The notes: generated by a model not told the origin, from the letters alone. Counted from the stretch's first letter, positions 1-8,769 are shown. The stretch is 64,000 nt of DNA from Leptospira jelokensis (GCF_004769635.1 NZ_RQGH01000026.1:1-64000); one strand, 5' to 3'. Numbers and translations are program-made.

Positions 1-56
1 AATCATTATTTTACAATCATAGTTTTATCATATTCCATATAACCGCACTAGATTCC

Positions 57-422
57 CTAATCGCCAAAATGTGGGACGTATTCTGACTTTTGATCACACT
101 TCCGTTCTTCGCTTATTTTGATCAGGCACGTTGCGAATGCTTCACTTGCAATGATTCTCGCAGTAAAAGGAGATCTACCTTGTGCTTCAGATGTATTTGC
201 AATTTCCGTCATCACAAGATACGTGGCACATGCTGACTTTGAATCTTGGTATTTTTCTCCTCCTTTTGATTCTGCACGACTTTCACAATATTCTTTTTGA
301 TTCGAGCAACTTAAAGAAAATAACAACAGGAAGAGAAACAATCCTTTTATCAAATGAGGATCCTTATCAAAACTAAATTTAAAATTTCTTTTAATATACA
401 AAGAGATAGATTCCAATTTCAA
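57..422 (-). CDS. small Cys-rich lipoprotein, paralogue of the gene at 761-1159
   Basis: I recognise no known family. The hydrophobic stretch at about residues 27-38 ends in LFSLSC, a spirochaete-type lipobox with Cys39 as the likely lipidated residue. The 26-residue N-region is unusually long, so an internal TTG start near residue 24 is possible. The mature part has four further Cys and ends SEYVPHFGD, almost the same as the end of the protein at 761-1159 (SEYIPHFGY). Its ATG overlaps the stop of the gene at 419-751 by 4 bp, which indicates translational coupling within a three-gene operon. Function unknown; probably surface- or periplasm-anchored. Confidence 0.75.
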   Translation of the reverse strand: MKLESISLYIKRNFKFSFDKDPHLIKGLFLFLLLFSLSCSNQKEYCESRAESKGGEKYQDSKSACATYLVMTEIANTSEAQGRSPFTARIIASEAFATCLIKISEERKCDQKSEYVPHFGD

Positions 423-751
423 ACCTTCTCCTTTCTGATAAAAAAGTTAGCAGTTCCAATATTGAAATTCACACCATATAAGCCGGGTAAATACTGGTTT
501 TCTTCTCTTTCACATTCCTTTTTCTTTTTGAGATAGGTGGCGCAACCGACTAACACAATGTTGGAAGCGATCGCTTGTCCTAAATTTTTATCCTCTTTCA
601 ATATTGTAGGCGATAAAAGAAATAGTTGTTCACAGTATGATTTAAAATCCCTATCCAGATAGTATTTACACGCATCTTCCTTTTTACCAACCATACAGTT
701 GGTTAGAACCACAATTAACACCAAACATAAACCAGTTCGAATCTGCTCCAT
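419..751 (-). CDS. small Cys-rich lipoprotein (middle gene of the trio)
   Basis: This is a small exported protein with a signal peptide ending VLTNC. The ATG at 751 is preferred over the in-frame GTG just upstream because AGGGG lies 6 nt before it. The mature chain again has spaced Cys residues (DACKYY, SYCEQ, VGCATY, KECERE) and ends with a YLPGLYG motif followed by a short tail. The Cys spacing and the Tyr-x-Pro motif resemble the two flanking paralogues, so I read the trio as a diverged tandem family. It starts 10 bp after the upstream stop and overlaps the next gene by 4 bp. Function unknown. Confidence 0.75.
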   Translation of the reverse strand: MEQIRTGLCLVLIVVLTNCMVGKKEDACKYYLDRDFKSYCEQLFLLSPTILKEDKNLGQAIASNIVLVGCATYLKKKKECEREENQYLPGLYGVNFNIGTANFFIRKEKV

Positions 752-760
752 CACTTTCCC

Positions 761-1159
761 CTAATACCCAAAATGTGGGATGTATTCCGATTTCTTTTCG
801 CACTTCCGTTCTTCGATGGTTTTATAGAGGCAACCCACTAAATTTTGATCTGCCCAAAAACGATAAATGGATGAAGGACGTCCACGTTCTTCATTGATTC
901 TTACCGAATTCTCTAAAACCACATAACCTAAGCAAAGCGATTCAGCATCACCCTCCAAGCTCCCACCTTTTCTTCTTACGCTTTCCATACAATAATCCTT
1001 TTGGTCTGTGCAATTGGCGAATGATAACAAAAACCAGAAAACTACGCCAAGAGACTTTGGGAGTAACGCAAGGATGGAGGTTTTCTTTTTAAAAACTGTA
1101 TTTTCCAATCGGATCTTTCGCTTTCTCATATTAACGAACAAATATTCGAAAATTAGCAT
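761..1159 (-). CDS. small Cys-rich lipoprotein, paralogue of the gene at 57-422
   Basis: First gene of the tandem trio. A basic N-terminus and a hydrophobic segment (VVFWFLLSFANC) give a lipoprotein signal. The mature part runs CTDQKDYC, later LCLGY, VGCLYK, EERKCEKKSEYIPHFGY, and aligns along its whole length with the protein at 57-422. The ATG at 1159 has an AAGAAG about 9 nt upstream. A second ATG at 1129 has no visible ribosome site but would give a more typical signal peptide, so the exact start is open. No known domain recognised. Confidence 0.7.
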   Translation of the reverse strand: MLIFEYLFVNMRKRKIRLENTVFKKKTSILALLPKSLGVVFWFLLSFANCTDQKDYCMESVRRKGGSLEGDAESLCLGYVVLENSVRINEERGRPSSIYRFWADQNLVGCLYKTIEERKCEKKSEYIPHFGY

Positions 1160-1363
1160 ATGGATCGACTTCTTTTTCTATGAAATCTTCCGTGCCAACC
1201 GTTTTGAGCGGAATTCGACCGATTTTGGAACAGAAAGAACGGTATTTGGAAACTTTTTTTATTCGGATCTTTCGATGGAAGGAAGTTTAGAATTGAAAGG
1301 TCGGAGGTTTCTTGTCATGAAGCTTGTCTTCGACCCCGCGAAGCTTTCGTAAAAAGCTGAGAC

Positions 1364-1834
1364 CTACATTACCACCCAATTTGCAAGTTTCGTTCGGTAA
1401 AAAAAATAGGCACCGTCTTTTTTCCTCTGTAACTGCACGCCAAATTGACCACGTTTAGAACGCACAAGAGAAACAAACACCATTGGCTCACTTCCCTCCC
1501 AACTCACTAAAGGAAAGATTTGTTTTCCTGTGGGATCATAAAAAGTCCATTGGGTTTCCGATGTTTCTTCCATTTCTTCTGTAAAGAAAGATTCCATTGC
1601 GACTTCCCCTTCCAAAACAGTAATACAGATGTTTTGTGAACCAATTGGATTCCTACCATAAACTTGCATGGGGTTTTGTTTGCAAAAACGGATTTGATTT
1701 CGAACATGGGAAGGAAATTCCAAACGGATTGTTTCTTCCGGTGTGACTAAAAAATTAGCAAACAATGGATAGGTGGAATAAATAATTCCACCGAACAACA
1801 GTAATAAAAATCGAACACTACGAAAGAAATCCAT
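1364..1834 (-). CDS. hypothetical exported protein
   Basis: A 156-residue protein with an N-terminal hydrophobic segment (residues about 8-26) that looks like a cleavable signal peptide or membrane anchor. The rest is beta-rich with no motif I recognise; the C-terminus is LANWVVM. Its ATG overlaps the stop of the upstream gene by one base (TAATG), so the two are co-translated. With the PBP gene two places upstream it probably forms one transcript, but that alone does not give a function. The 204 bp downstream of its stop hold no gene I can support. Confidence 0.7.
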   Translation of the reverse strand: MDFFRSVRFLLLLFGGIIYSTYPLFANFLVTPEETIRLEFPSHVRNQIRFCKQNPMQVYGRNPIGSQNICITVLEGEVAMESFFTEEMEETSETQWTFYDPTGKQIFPLVSWEGSEPMVFVSLVRSKRGQFGVQLQRKKDGAYFFYRTKLANWVVM

Positions 1835-2820
1835 TAACTTTCCTTAGGGAACAAAACTTGTAAAAATTCATTCCCCTCCCTTTCAGTTAGGATGCGAATA
1901 CTTGGCAAAATTGGTTTTAGATTTTGGTAACCCGTTGGGGAACAAAGGTAATACAAAATGGTTTCTATCTCATCAAAAGGTGAGGACCCAAATTTAAACG
2001 TGGAACACATTTCTTTCTGTTTGCCTTGTAAAACCAATGATTTGCTAGCTTCCAAATCAGCCCTTGGTTTTGCAAAAAAACTACCACTCATCCGAAAATA
2101 ACGAGCAGATAACTCGTGTTCATTGGATTGTCTGTAATGGACTCCCATCAGATACAAAATATCAGATTTTTCCTGATCGGATCTTTCTTTCTCAGAATCT
2201 GCCAGTATTTTTTTTAAAAACTCTTTTCCTTGTTCGGTTCCTAATTTGAATTCAGAGATTCCCACAAACAAGGGAGTGAGGAACATATTTGGAGATTCTT
2301 CGTAAAGGGAAAGAATCACTTTGTATTGTTTGCGTTTTAAAAGTAAGATGGAGGCAAATTCATACAACTTAGGAAGATTTAACTGTTTCAAATGATCCGA
2401 AAGATCTTTTATGTTTTCCAAATTGGCCTTACTCGCCAACACATACGTGGAAGATAAATCGGATACAGAGATTGGTTTATAGATTTCAGCAAGTTGGTTC
2501 CAAATCCAAGTTCTATCTTTTGAAGGAATGTGAGAGGGGTAACGACTTCCCAAAAACAAGGCATCTAATAACTTGGAATGTTTTTTATATAAAAAAAACA
2601 AACGGGATACAACTGCCTTTTGTAATTTACCCGTTGGTTTTTGGCTGAGAGCCTTTTCGTATAAGGGGATGGCAAACAAAGTGTTTGTTTGTTCCATCTC
2701 ATAGGCTTCTTCATAAAATCCACTTGCACTTACCTCCTGAAGTGTCCCAACCAGTGAAATGGCACCAACAAACATTAGTAAGTTTGTGAAATAGGAAAAT
2801 TTATTTCTCAATGGAACCAA
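1834..2820 (-). CDS. hypothetical exported helical (TPR-like) protein
   Basis: This 328-residue protein has an N-terminal hydrophobic segment (LLMFVGAISLVGTL) followed by a mostly alpha-helical chain with repeated pattern elements such as ALSQKPTG, ILYLMGVHYRQSNEHELSARYFRMSG and LEASKSLVLQGK, as in tetratricopeptide-like repeats. The start is a TTG immediately after the PBP stop, with AAAGG about 10 nt upstream. It lies between the PBP and a small exported protein and is coupled to both. A scaffold role at the cell envelope is possible but not shown. Confidence 0.7.
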   Translation of the reverse strand: MVPLRNKFSYFTNLLMFVGAISLVGTLQEVSASGFYEEAYEMEQTNTLFAIPLYEKALSQKPTGKLQKAVVSRLFFLYKKHSKLLDALFLGSRYPSHIPSKDRTWIWNQLAEIYKPISVSDLSSTYVLASKANLENIKDLSDHLKQLNLPKLYEFASILLLKRKQYKVILSLYEESPNMFLTPLFVGISEFKLGTEQGKEFLKKILADSEKERSDQEKSDILYLMGVHYRQSNEHELSARYFRMSGSFFAKPRADLEASKSLVLQGKQKEMCSTFKFGSSPFDEIETILYYLCSPTGYQNLKPILPSIRILTEREGNEFLQVLFPKES

Positions 2821-5424
2821 TTAATACAAACCTTTCATTAAATCTTTATGGTCAGAAGCATTCGATTTATGATCTTCTGTGCACGGTCCCTCTGGTGGAT
2901 AATCAGATAAATACAATTCCTGAGTACTCGGACAAGAGGGTGCAGCCTGTTTACCCGTTAAGGTACAAACCTTATACGGTTTGGCATAGACTGGCAAACT
3001 AAATTGGGTTTTAGGAAGGATACTTTTTTTATCAATCGTCGCAAGGATCTCTCCCCAAAGAGGAGCTGCGACCGCACCACCGAGTCCACTTGGTCCCATA
3101 CCAAATTTTGGATTGTCATAGCCTACCCAAACGGCAAGGGAAAGGTCAGGCCTTGCACCGACAAACCAAGCATCTTTGTAATCATTGGTTGTGCCAGTTT
3201 TACCAATTAGATCCCCCGTATAACCACCGTTTCGTACGCCACTTGCCCTTCCACTATCACGAAGTAACGATACCATCACTTCCGCAGTATCGGGACGAAT
3301 CACCTGTCGTTCTTCTGGTAATTTTAATTTGAATTCATCACTGGCACCAACTTCATAAAGAACAGTACCCTTCGCATTTTTGATCCTTTGGATGAGGTAG
3401 GGACGTTTGATTGTACCTTGGTTCACAAAACTAGTAAAAGCGGAAGCCATTTCCAGAGGAGAAATTTCAAGTGTTCCAAGTGCCAATGATAGATCACCAC
3501 GGTATCGATTTTTTTTCTCTGCATCATTCGGGAAAAAAAACTTCGTAAAATACTTTTCAATGCCCGCACTCCCGAGCCGTTCTGCGACTTGCACTGCCGC
3601 TGTATTTTTGGATTTCACAAGGGCTGTGCGGAGAGAAATCTCACCATCAAAACTTCCTCCCAAATTTTCAGGAGCCCATTCTTTTCCTCCACCACCTCGG
3701 TAGTACAAAGGAGCATCTAGGATTTTCATGCCAGCGTGAATGGATCCACTGTCAATTGCCGATGCATATAACACTGCTTTGATGGAGCTTCCCGTTTGCC
3801 TACGCATCTGAGTTGCACGATTAAACTGGTTTTGTGAATTAAATTCATCTCCACCATGTAAGAATAACACCTGGCCTGTGTTTGGTTGGATACCAACAAT
3901 GGCCGCTTGGACAATGCTTTGGTCTTTATCACCTTCCAATTGGTCTGGGTTCCAAACCAATTCATTTAATAGAGATACTTCCTCCAATCGTTGGCGGAAT
4001 GCCAGATCAAGAGATGATTCTTGTTTCAAACGAACTCGTTTTTTTTGGATTTTTCCCGAACGTTTACTTTTTGCTAAATATTCCCTGACAATGGGACCAA
4101 TCACTTCTTGGGCATTTCGATCCAAAGTGGTTTCCACTGTATATCCGCCACTTTCATAGATATTTTTTTCTCCTTCCAAAGAGGAAAGAACCGCACGAAC
4201 ATGTTCTGTTACATATGGTGCGATGTCATGACGGGAGCCAAACACAGTTTCATTTGGCGAACGTGTAGACAAATGATGATACAAACTGATAAATTTATCA
4301 CGATCTAAATTTGGATAAATCCCACGGTTACGAAACATATTCAAAATCGCTCGAACACGAGTGTAAGAATCTTCTGGGTTTTTTAACGGCGAATACTTGT
4401 TAGGAGCAGAAGGCAAAGAAGCAAGTAACACCATCTCTTCTTTGGATAACTCCATTGGATTTTTTTGAAAATAAAACTTGATCCCTTCACCAAATCCAAA
4501 TGCACCATGTCCCAAATACACATGATTCATATAGGTCTCAAGGATTTGTTCTTTGGTTAACACTGATTCGAGAGCAAATGCAAGTTGGGCCTCTCTCCAT
4601 TTTCGATTCAGACTTTTCCGACGGTCATCTAAAATGATTCGAGCTAACTGTTGGGTGATTGTGGAAGCACCTTGTTTATAACTTAAATTGACGATGTTTT
4701 TAAAAAACGCCCGAAAGATGGCAGAATAGTCGATCCCACCATGGAAAAAAAACTTTTGATCTTCAATATTCAGTAAAATGGAGATCATATCCTCTGGATA
4801 GTCTTGCAAACGCAAGGTGGAAGTTCTCTTCTGAAAGATCTCACTCACCACTTGTCCATTCCGATCTAAAATCTTTGTTGGAATGTTTTTTGCCAGAGCC
4901 TCTAAGTATATTGGGACTTCCTTTTTAGTTGTTAACACTCCTGCTACAAAATAAGAAAAGCTAACAATGAATAAAAAAAGTAAAATGGATGTGATTGTAA
5001 ATGTTACCTTAAGATACGAAAACCGTGACGGATTCCTTTTTGGGATCGGACTTCGTTTTGAAAATCCAAACGGATTCCGATTTGAATTTGAGAATTCTTT
5101 TTTTGGTTCTTTTTCCCAAACAACCTTTTTTTCAAAAAATGGTTTTACCTTTGTTTGAAAGGCTTTCTTTGGTTTTGTATCATTGGCTGAACCTGAAATC
5201 GTGGGAACTGGAATTTTAAAACTTTGGTAAGATTGTTTGGATTCTTCTTTTGCGCTTGGCATAACTTGCACAATCTCAAATCGATAGTCGATAAATTGTA
5301 AAACTACCTTTTCCGAACAGTGAGCGCACGTTAGCTGAAACTTCCCTTCCTTTGGAGTTGGCTCCGGCAAACGGGATGCTTTTTGGCAATGTGGACAAAG
5401 GTATTTTAGAGACGGTGCCGACAT
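2821..5424 (-). CDS. bifunctional penicillin-binding protein (class A) with N-terminal zinc ribbon
   Basis: A class A PBP that polymerises and cross-links peptidoglycan. The N-terminal 50 residues hold CPHC and CAHC pairs, a zinc-ribbon arrangement. One transmembrane helix lies at about residues 138-168. The GT51 glycosyltransferase region has NIEDQKFFFHGGID (catalytic Glu) and GASTITQQLAR. The transpeptidase has the three expected motifs: SxxK in TGSSIKAV at about 545, SxN in KSKNTAAV, and KTG in GKTGTTNDYKDAW at about 742. At 867 residues the length fits PBP1 proteins. The zinc ribbon on the cytoplasmic side is an unusual addition. Two small exported proteins follow in the same transcript. 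Confidence 0.95.
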   Translation of the reverse strand: MSAPSLKYLCPHCQKASRLPEPTPKEGKFQLTCAHCSEKVVLQFIDYRFEIVQVMPSAKEESKQSYQSFKIPVPTISGSANDTKPKKAFQTKVKPFFEKKVVWEKEPKKEFSNSNRNPFGFSKRSPIPKRNPSRFSYLKVTFTITSILLFLFIVSFSYFVAGVLTTKKEVPIYLEALAKNIPTKILDRNGQVVSEIFQKRTSTLRLQDYPEDMISILLNIEDQKFFFHGGIDYSAIFRAFFKNIVNLSYKQGASTITQQLARIILDDRRKSLNRKWREAQLAFALESVLTKEQILETYMNHVYLGHGAFGFGEGIKFYFQKNPMELSKEEMVLLASLPSAPNKYSPLKNPEDSYTRVRAILNMFRNRGIYPNLDRDKFISLYHHLSTRSPNETVFGSRHDIAPYVTEHVRAVLSSLEGEKNIYESGGYTVETTLDRNAQEVIGPIVREYLAKSKRSGKIQKKRVRLKQESSLDLAFRQRLEEVSLLNELVWNPDQLEGDKDQSIVQAAIVGIQPNTGQVLFLHGGDEFNSQNQFNRATQMRRQTGSSIKAVLYASAIDSGSIHAGMKILDAPLYYRGGGGKEWAPENLGGSFDGEISLRTALVKSKNTAAVQVAERLGSAGIEKYFTKFFFPNDAEKKNRYRGDLSLALGTLEISPLEMASAFTSFVNQGTIKRPYLIQRIKNAKGTVLYEVGASDEFKLKLPEERQVIRPDTAEVMVSLLRDSGRASGVRNGGYTGDLIGKTGTTNDYKDAWFVGARPDLSLAVWVGYDNPKFGMGPSGLGGAVAAPLWGEILATIDKKSILPKTQFSLPVYAKPYKVCTLTGKQAAPSCPSTQELYLSDYPPEGPCTEDHKSNASDHKDLMKGLY

Positions 5425-5439
5425 AGGTTCTCCCTATTC

Positions 5440-6309
5440 TTATCGGTCGTTTGTTAAAATTACAAAATCAGCGATTTTTGCAAAATCGGCCTCTTCTTCC
5501 TTTCCCTTGGGAAAACCTGAAAGGACAAGGACAGAATGGCCCATTTCCCGTAACCGAGACACCACTCCCCCATTCCGATCCGAGTGGAACCTTCCATTAA
5601 GGTGAAAGACTTTTTTGCCAGACCTGTGGATCTCTGCGGATATCGCCTCTGCCATCCCTTGGTCCCAAGTGGCTTGGCCAAGGATCATAAATTCTACATT
5701 GATTGTATGTTGTGAGTTATGTTCCGCACTTCCGAAAAGAGCAGATAACCTTTGTTTGTATTCAATAGTAAGGAATTTTTCCAAAGTGTACGCTTGTGGT
5801 AAAAATGACAGAGCAGACTTTGAAAAATCTCTGTATGCCAAAAGGCCTTTTTTTGAAATGGAATTCACATACCTTCTCGGGGGATTGGCAGCGACAACCG
5901 CACACCGGTTTTCCTTAGCGGTACTCACGAGTGGAAGGTAATCAGATTTAAAATTTTTCCAATGGACGATGGAAGATAAAAATTGAAATTCCGAAATGGA
6001 TCCGATGAGGTATTCGTCGACCACCATTTGTTGGTCTTTTTCCAACATTTCAAGAGACAAACTAATGGGTGCTGCAGATAAAGCTTTCTGGAATAAAGTT
6101 TCGTAAAAACGGTGTAAGTCGTTGTTGTCATGTTCTTCCCCCAAAACAACAACATCAACTTTTGGTAATTCTTTTAGAATCTCTTCAATGGAAACAGTCT
6201 CTAATGTTTTAGAACGAACAATTCGTACGGTATTTGGACTTTCTTGTCCAAATACTCCGTAACCTACAAAGAGTGAAAATAAAAGAGAAAGTTTACAAAA
6301 GACTTTCAA
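5440..6309 (-). CDS. ChaN-like haem-binding/Tiki-superfamily protein
   Basis: A 289-residue exported protein with a signal peptide (KLSLLFSLFVGYGVFGQ). The motif VVVLGEEHDNNDLHRFYE matches the conserved GE-H segment at the start of the ChaN/DUF399 domain, and the C-terminal LNGRFHSDRNGG fits the second conserved His region. Family members bind haem or belong to the Tiki/TraB metalloprotease-like superfamily; which activity applies here cannot be read. Its start overlaps the end of the glutathione peroxidase gene by 17 bp, so both are probably made together, suggesting an iron or oxidative-stress link (inference). Confidence 0.85.
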   Translation of the reverse strand: MKVFCKLSLLFSLFVGYGVFGQESPNTVRIVRSKTLETVSIEEILKELPKVDVVVLGEEHDNNDLHRFYETLFQKALSAAPISLSLEMLEKDQQMVVDEYLIGSISEFQFLSSIVHWKNFKSDYLPLVSTAKENRCAVVAANPPRRYVNSISKKGLLAYRDFSKSALSFLPQAYTLEKFLTIEYKQRLSALFGSAEHNSQHTINVEFMILGQATWDQGMAEAISAEIHRSGKKVFHLNGRFHSDRNGGVVSRLREMGHSVLVLSGFPKGKEEEADFAKIADFVILTNDR

Positions 6310-6835
6310 TGGCTGTTTTCAGTTCCTTACTCTCTGGTTTTGTTGCAGAAGGAAACCGGTTCACCACATTTCCATTTTTATCAATGAGGAACTTTTCAAA
6401 ATTCCATTTTACATCACCTTTCTCTTTTGCATTTTCTGTGAGAAATTGGTAAACAGGGTCCTTATCATTTCCTAAAACTTTGACTTTTTTCATCAAATCA
6501 AAACTCACACCATAGTTGAGTTTGCAAAACTCTGCAATTTGTGCTTCCGAACCTGGTTCTTGCCCACCAAAATCATTGGAAGGAAACCCAATCACCTTTA
6601 ACCCTTTGTCTTTATACTCTAAATGAAGTTTCTCTAATCCCTCATACTGTGGCGTATAACCACACTTAGATGCAACATTCACAACTAATACTGGATGGCC
6701 TTTATATTCGCCCAAAGAGACTTCCTTCCCTTGGATGGTTACTGATTTTAAATTATGAAATGACATTTTTTTCCCTCCAGCATTCAAACTAAACCCAAGA
6801 ATTAGAAAAATAGCAAACAAAACTTTTCTTTGCAC
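6293..6835 (-). CDS. glutathione peroxidase family protein, exported
   Basis: Thiol peroxidase of the glutathione peroxidase family, reducing hydroperoxides. The peroxidatic residue is Cys in NVASKCGYTPQYEGLEKLH. The Gln is in SNDFGGQEPGS and the Trp in VKWNFEKFLID, completing the expected tetrad region. A signal-peptide-like start (VLFAIFLILGFSLNAGG) indicates that it works outside the cytoplasm. Most bacterial homologues use thioredoxin rather than glutathione (family knowledge). It lies directly upstream of, and overlaps, the ChaN-like gene. It is divergent from the nucleosidase-like gene at 6863, leaving only 27 bp between starts. Confidence 0.93.
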   Translation of the reverse strand: MQRKVLFAIFLILGFSLNAGGKKMSFHNLKSVTIQGKEVSLGEYKGHPVLVVNVASKCGYTPQYEGLEKLHLEYKDKGLKVIGFPSNDFGGQEPGSEAQIAEFCKLNYGVSFDLMKKVKVLGNDKDPVYQFLTENAKEKGDVKWNFEKFLIDKNGNVVNRFPSATKPESKELKTAIESLL

Positions 6836-6862
6836 AGGAGCCCCCTCTTGGATGTTTAGACT

Positions 6863-7729
6863 ATGCCATCATTGTTTTTTGCACTTCTTTCCGAAGCAAA
6901 ACCTTGGATCCAAAAAACAAAGGTAACCCCTCTCTCCCATTCGGGCAAATTCCGCATTTACCAAAACGAATCGACATACATCATCATCTCGGGTCCCGGT
7001 AAAATCCCGATGGCACTTGCCGTTTCTGAGTTTGCCAGTTTACTTTCCAAAGAAACAAGAAACCAAATGAAAATCTGGAATTTAGGCATTGCTGGTGGAA
7101 ACATGGCAAAAACAAATGTTGGTGATTTTTATTGGATCCATAAAATTAGAGACTTTGCCTCCCAAAAGGATTATTATCCCGAACGAATCCAATCCTCATC
7201 ATTTAAAAAAGAAACGAATCTAACCACCTTTGACCGACCCGTAAGCAAAGTGCAAACAGACAATCGATTCCAAGTCATCCAAGAAAAAGAATTAGAGACC
7301 ATCTCACTCGTTGATATGGAAGGTTCCGGATTTTTTGAGGCGGCTTCACTTTATTTTCCCTTAGAAAACATAGCCATCGGCAAACAGATTTCTGATTTTT
7401 TAGAAGGAAGGTTTTGCAAAGAAAACCAAGTGGAAGAAATGATGGGTTCTATTTTGGATCCACTGTTTGAGGAATGGAACACTCCCCTTCCTTGGATGGA
7501 AGAAGATGTAATGGAAACAAAGATTTGGCCTGATATTTCCCGTAGGCTTGCAAACCTTCGCCTAACGGAAACCATGAAACATGATTTAAAAAAATCATTA
7601 CGTTTTTTCCACCTTCGCAATCCAAATGCACCAATTCCCCCTCCCGATATGGGTTTCCCACAAACCATCAAATCAAAATCGGATTTGAAACTATTCTTAG
7701 CTGGTTGGAAAGAAAAACTCCATGCTTAG
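6863..7729 (+). CDS. nucleoside phosphorylase/nucleosidase-superfamily protein
   Basis: The N-terminal 180 residues resemble the purine nucleoside phosphorylase/MTA nucleosidase fold: an N-terminal beta strand FFALLSEAKPW, a substrate-loop region IISGPGKIPMALAV, WNLGIAGG, and the motif LVDMEGSGFFEAA, which corresponds to the ribose-binding Met-Glu segment of the superfamily. The remaining 100 residues are helical and not assigned. The 8-bp overlap with the radical SAM gene downstream is strong evidence for joint translation. The substrate cannot be inferred. The protein is about 50 residues longer than typical MTA/SAH nucleosidases. Confidence 0.75.
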   Translation: MPSLFFALLSEAKPWIQKTKVTPLSHSGKFRIYQNESTYIIISGPGKIPMALAVSEFASLLSKETRNQMKIWNLGIAGGNMAKTNVGDFYWIHKIRDFASQKDYYPERIQSSSFKKETNLTTFDRPVSKVQTDNRFQVIQEKELETISLVDMEGSGFFEAASLYFPLENIAIGKQISDFLEGRFCKENQVEEMMGSILDPLFEEWNTPLPWMEEDVMETKIWPDISRRLANLRLTETMKHDLKKSLRFFHLRNPNAPIPPPDMGFPQTIKSKSDLKLFLAGWKEKLHA

Positions 7730-8720
7730 GTCCTTTTCTCATATTTATATTGAAGAAGGGATTTGGGATCACTTTCGCACAAAAGAAATTCTAACAAAGT
7801 TTCCGAATGCAGTTAAAATTCCAATCCGCCATTACAAAGATCATTTCAATCGGAATGCACAAAATTTCAGGATCCAAAAACAATCTCCCAAACTCATATT
7901 GGCAGAAAAAAAAGATCAGTTTTTATACCGAGGTAGTGATTTTTCCCCTGATTTTTCGCATCCTCATTTTTATTACAATACATTAGCACTTAATTGTATT
8001 TATGATTGCGAATATTGTTACTTACAAGGTATGTTCCCATCGGCCAATCTTGTCCTCTTTGTCAATTGGGAAGATTTTTTCATAGAAACCAAAACCTTTT
8101 TAAATCAAAACGGTTCACTGTATCTCGCATTGTCGTATGACACGGATTTATTAGCCTTAGAATCTTTTTTCCCTGCGACATCAAAATGGATCCAATTTGC
8201 AAGTGAAGAACCCAATTTAAACCTAGAAATCCGAACCAAATCTACCAATTTCCCATCTATATCACACCTAACACCAATCCCCAATGTGATACTTGCCTGG
8301 ACACTCAGCCCAGAAAAAGTAATCGAAACCATTGAACATGGCACCCCTTCCTTACATGCCAGGATCAAATCCATCCAAAAAGGAATCCAAGTGGGATGGA
8401 CAGTTCGGATCTGCATCGATCCCATCTTACGAATTCCGGATTGGAAAACCCATTACCAGTCGTTAGCTGAAACATTAGGGAAAGAACTAAATTCAAATGG
8501 TTCGATTGAGTTCAGTGTGGGTGGATTCCGAATGAATGTTGATTTTCTGAAACAAATCATTTCGAAAAGAAAGGACTCTGCGATTTTATTTCATCCTTTT
8601 GAAAAAAAAGAAAAAATTGTTTCTTATTCAAAAGATGAGACAGAAGAAATTTTAGATGTGATGGTTACAGCCTTAGAAAAACAGTTTTCATCTTCTCAAA
8701 TAAAACTCAGTTATTCTTAA
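7722..8720 (+). CDS. SPL-family radical SAM protein (spore photoproduct lyase-like)
   Basis: Radical SAM enzyme of the spore photoproduct lyase family. The cluster motif is CIYDCEYC (C-x3-C-x2-C), placed after FYYNTLALN and followed by YLQGMFPSANLVLFVN, the arrangement seen in SPL proteins. Later segments such as LEIRTKS, NVILAWTLSPE and GWTVRICIDPIL also fit the family. Spirochaetes do not form spores, so the actual substrate (another DNA photoproduct or an unrelated lesion) is unknown. It is translationally coupled to the nucleosidase-like gene, suggesting that the two act on related substrates. Confidence 0.85.
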   Translation: MLRSFSHIYIEEGIWDHFRTKEILTKFPNAVKIPIRHYKDHFNRNAQNFRIQKQSPKLILAEKKDQFLYRGSDFSPDFSHPHFYYNTLALNCIYDCEYCYLQGMFPSANLVLFVNWEDFFIETKTFLNQNGSLYLALSYDTDLLALESFFPATSKWIQFASEEPNLNLEIRTKSTNFPSISHLTPIPNVILAWTLSPEKVIETIEHGTPSLHARIKSIQKGIQVGWTVRICIDPILRIPDWKTHYQSLAETLGKELNSNGSIEFSVGGFRMNVDFLKQIISKRKDSAILFHPFEKKEKIVSYSKDETEEILDVMVTALEKQFSSSQIKLSYS

Positions 8721-8750
8721 ATTTTCCTTTTCATTTCCCTCTCTCCCTCA

Positions 8751-8766
8751 TAGGCTGATTAGCCTA
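8751..8766. promoter_or_regulatory. short inverted repeat at the cyclase start
   Basis: TAGGCT-GATT-AGCCTA is a perfect 6-bp hairpin with a 4-base loop that ends 3 bases before the ATG at 8770. No Shine-Dalgarno sequence is visible here. The hairpin would occupy the place where the ribosome binds, so it may control initiation, or act as a terminator remnant for the upstream gene. No T-run follows it. Confidence 0.35.
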
Positions 8767-8769
8767 ACT

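Noticed and set aside
1319..1348. Hairpin or dispersed repeat with two AAGCTT copies downstream of the gene at 1364-1834
   Set aside because: Only short stems of 5-6 bp can be formed and no other copy is seen in the window.
1008..1352. Plus-strand frame of 114 codons over the start of the lipoprotein at 761-1159
   Set aside because: Mostly antisense to a better supported gene with a signal peptide and a paralogue; no ribosome site.
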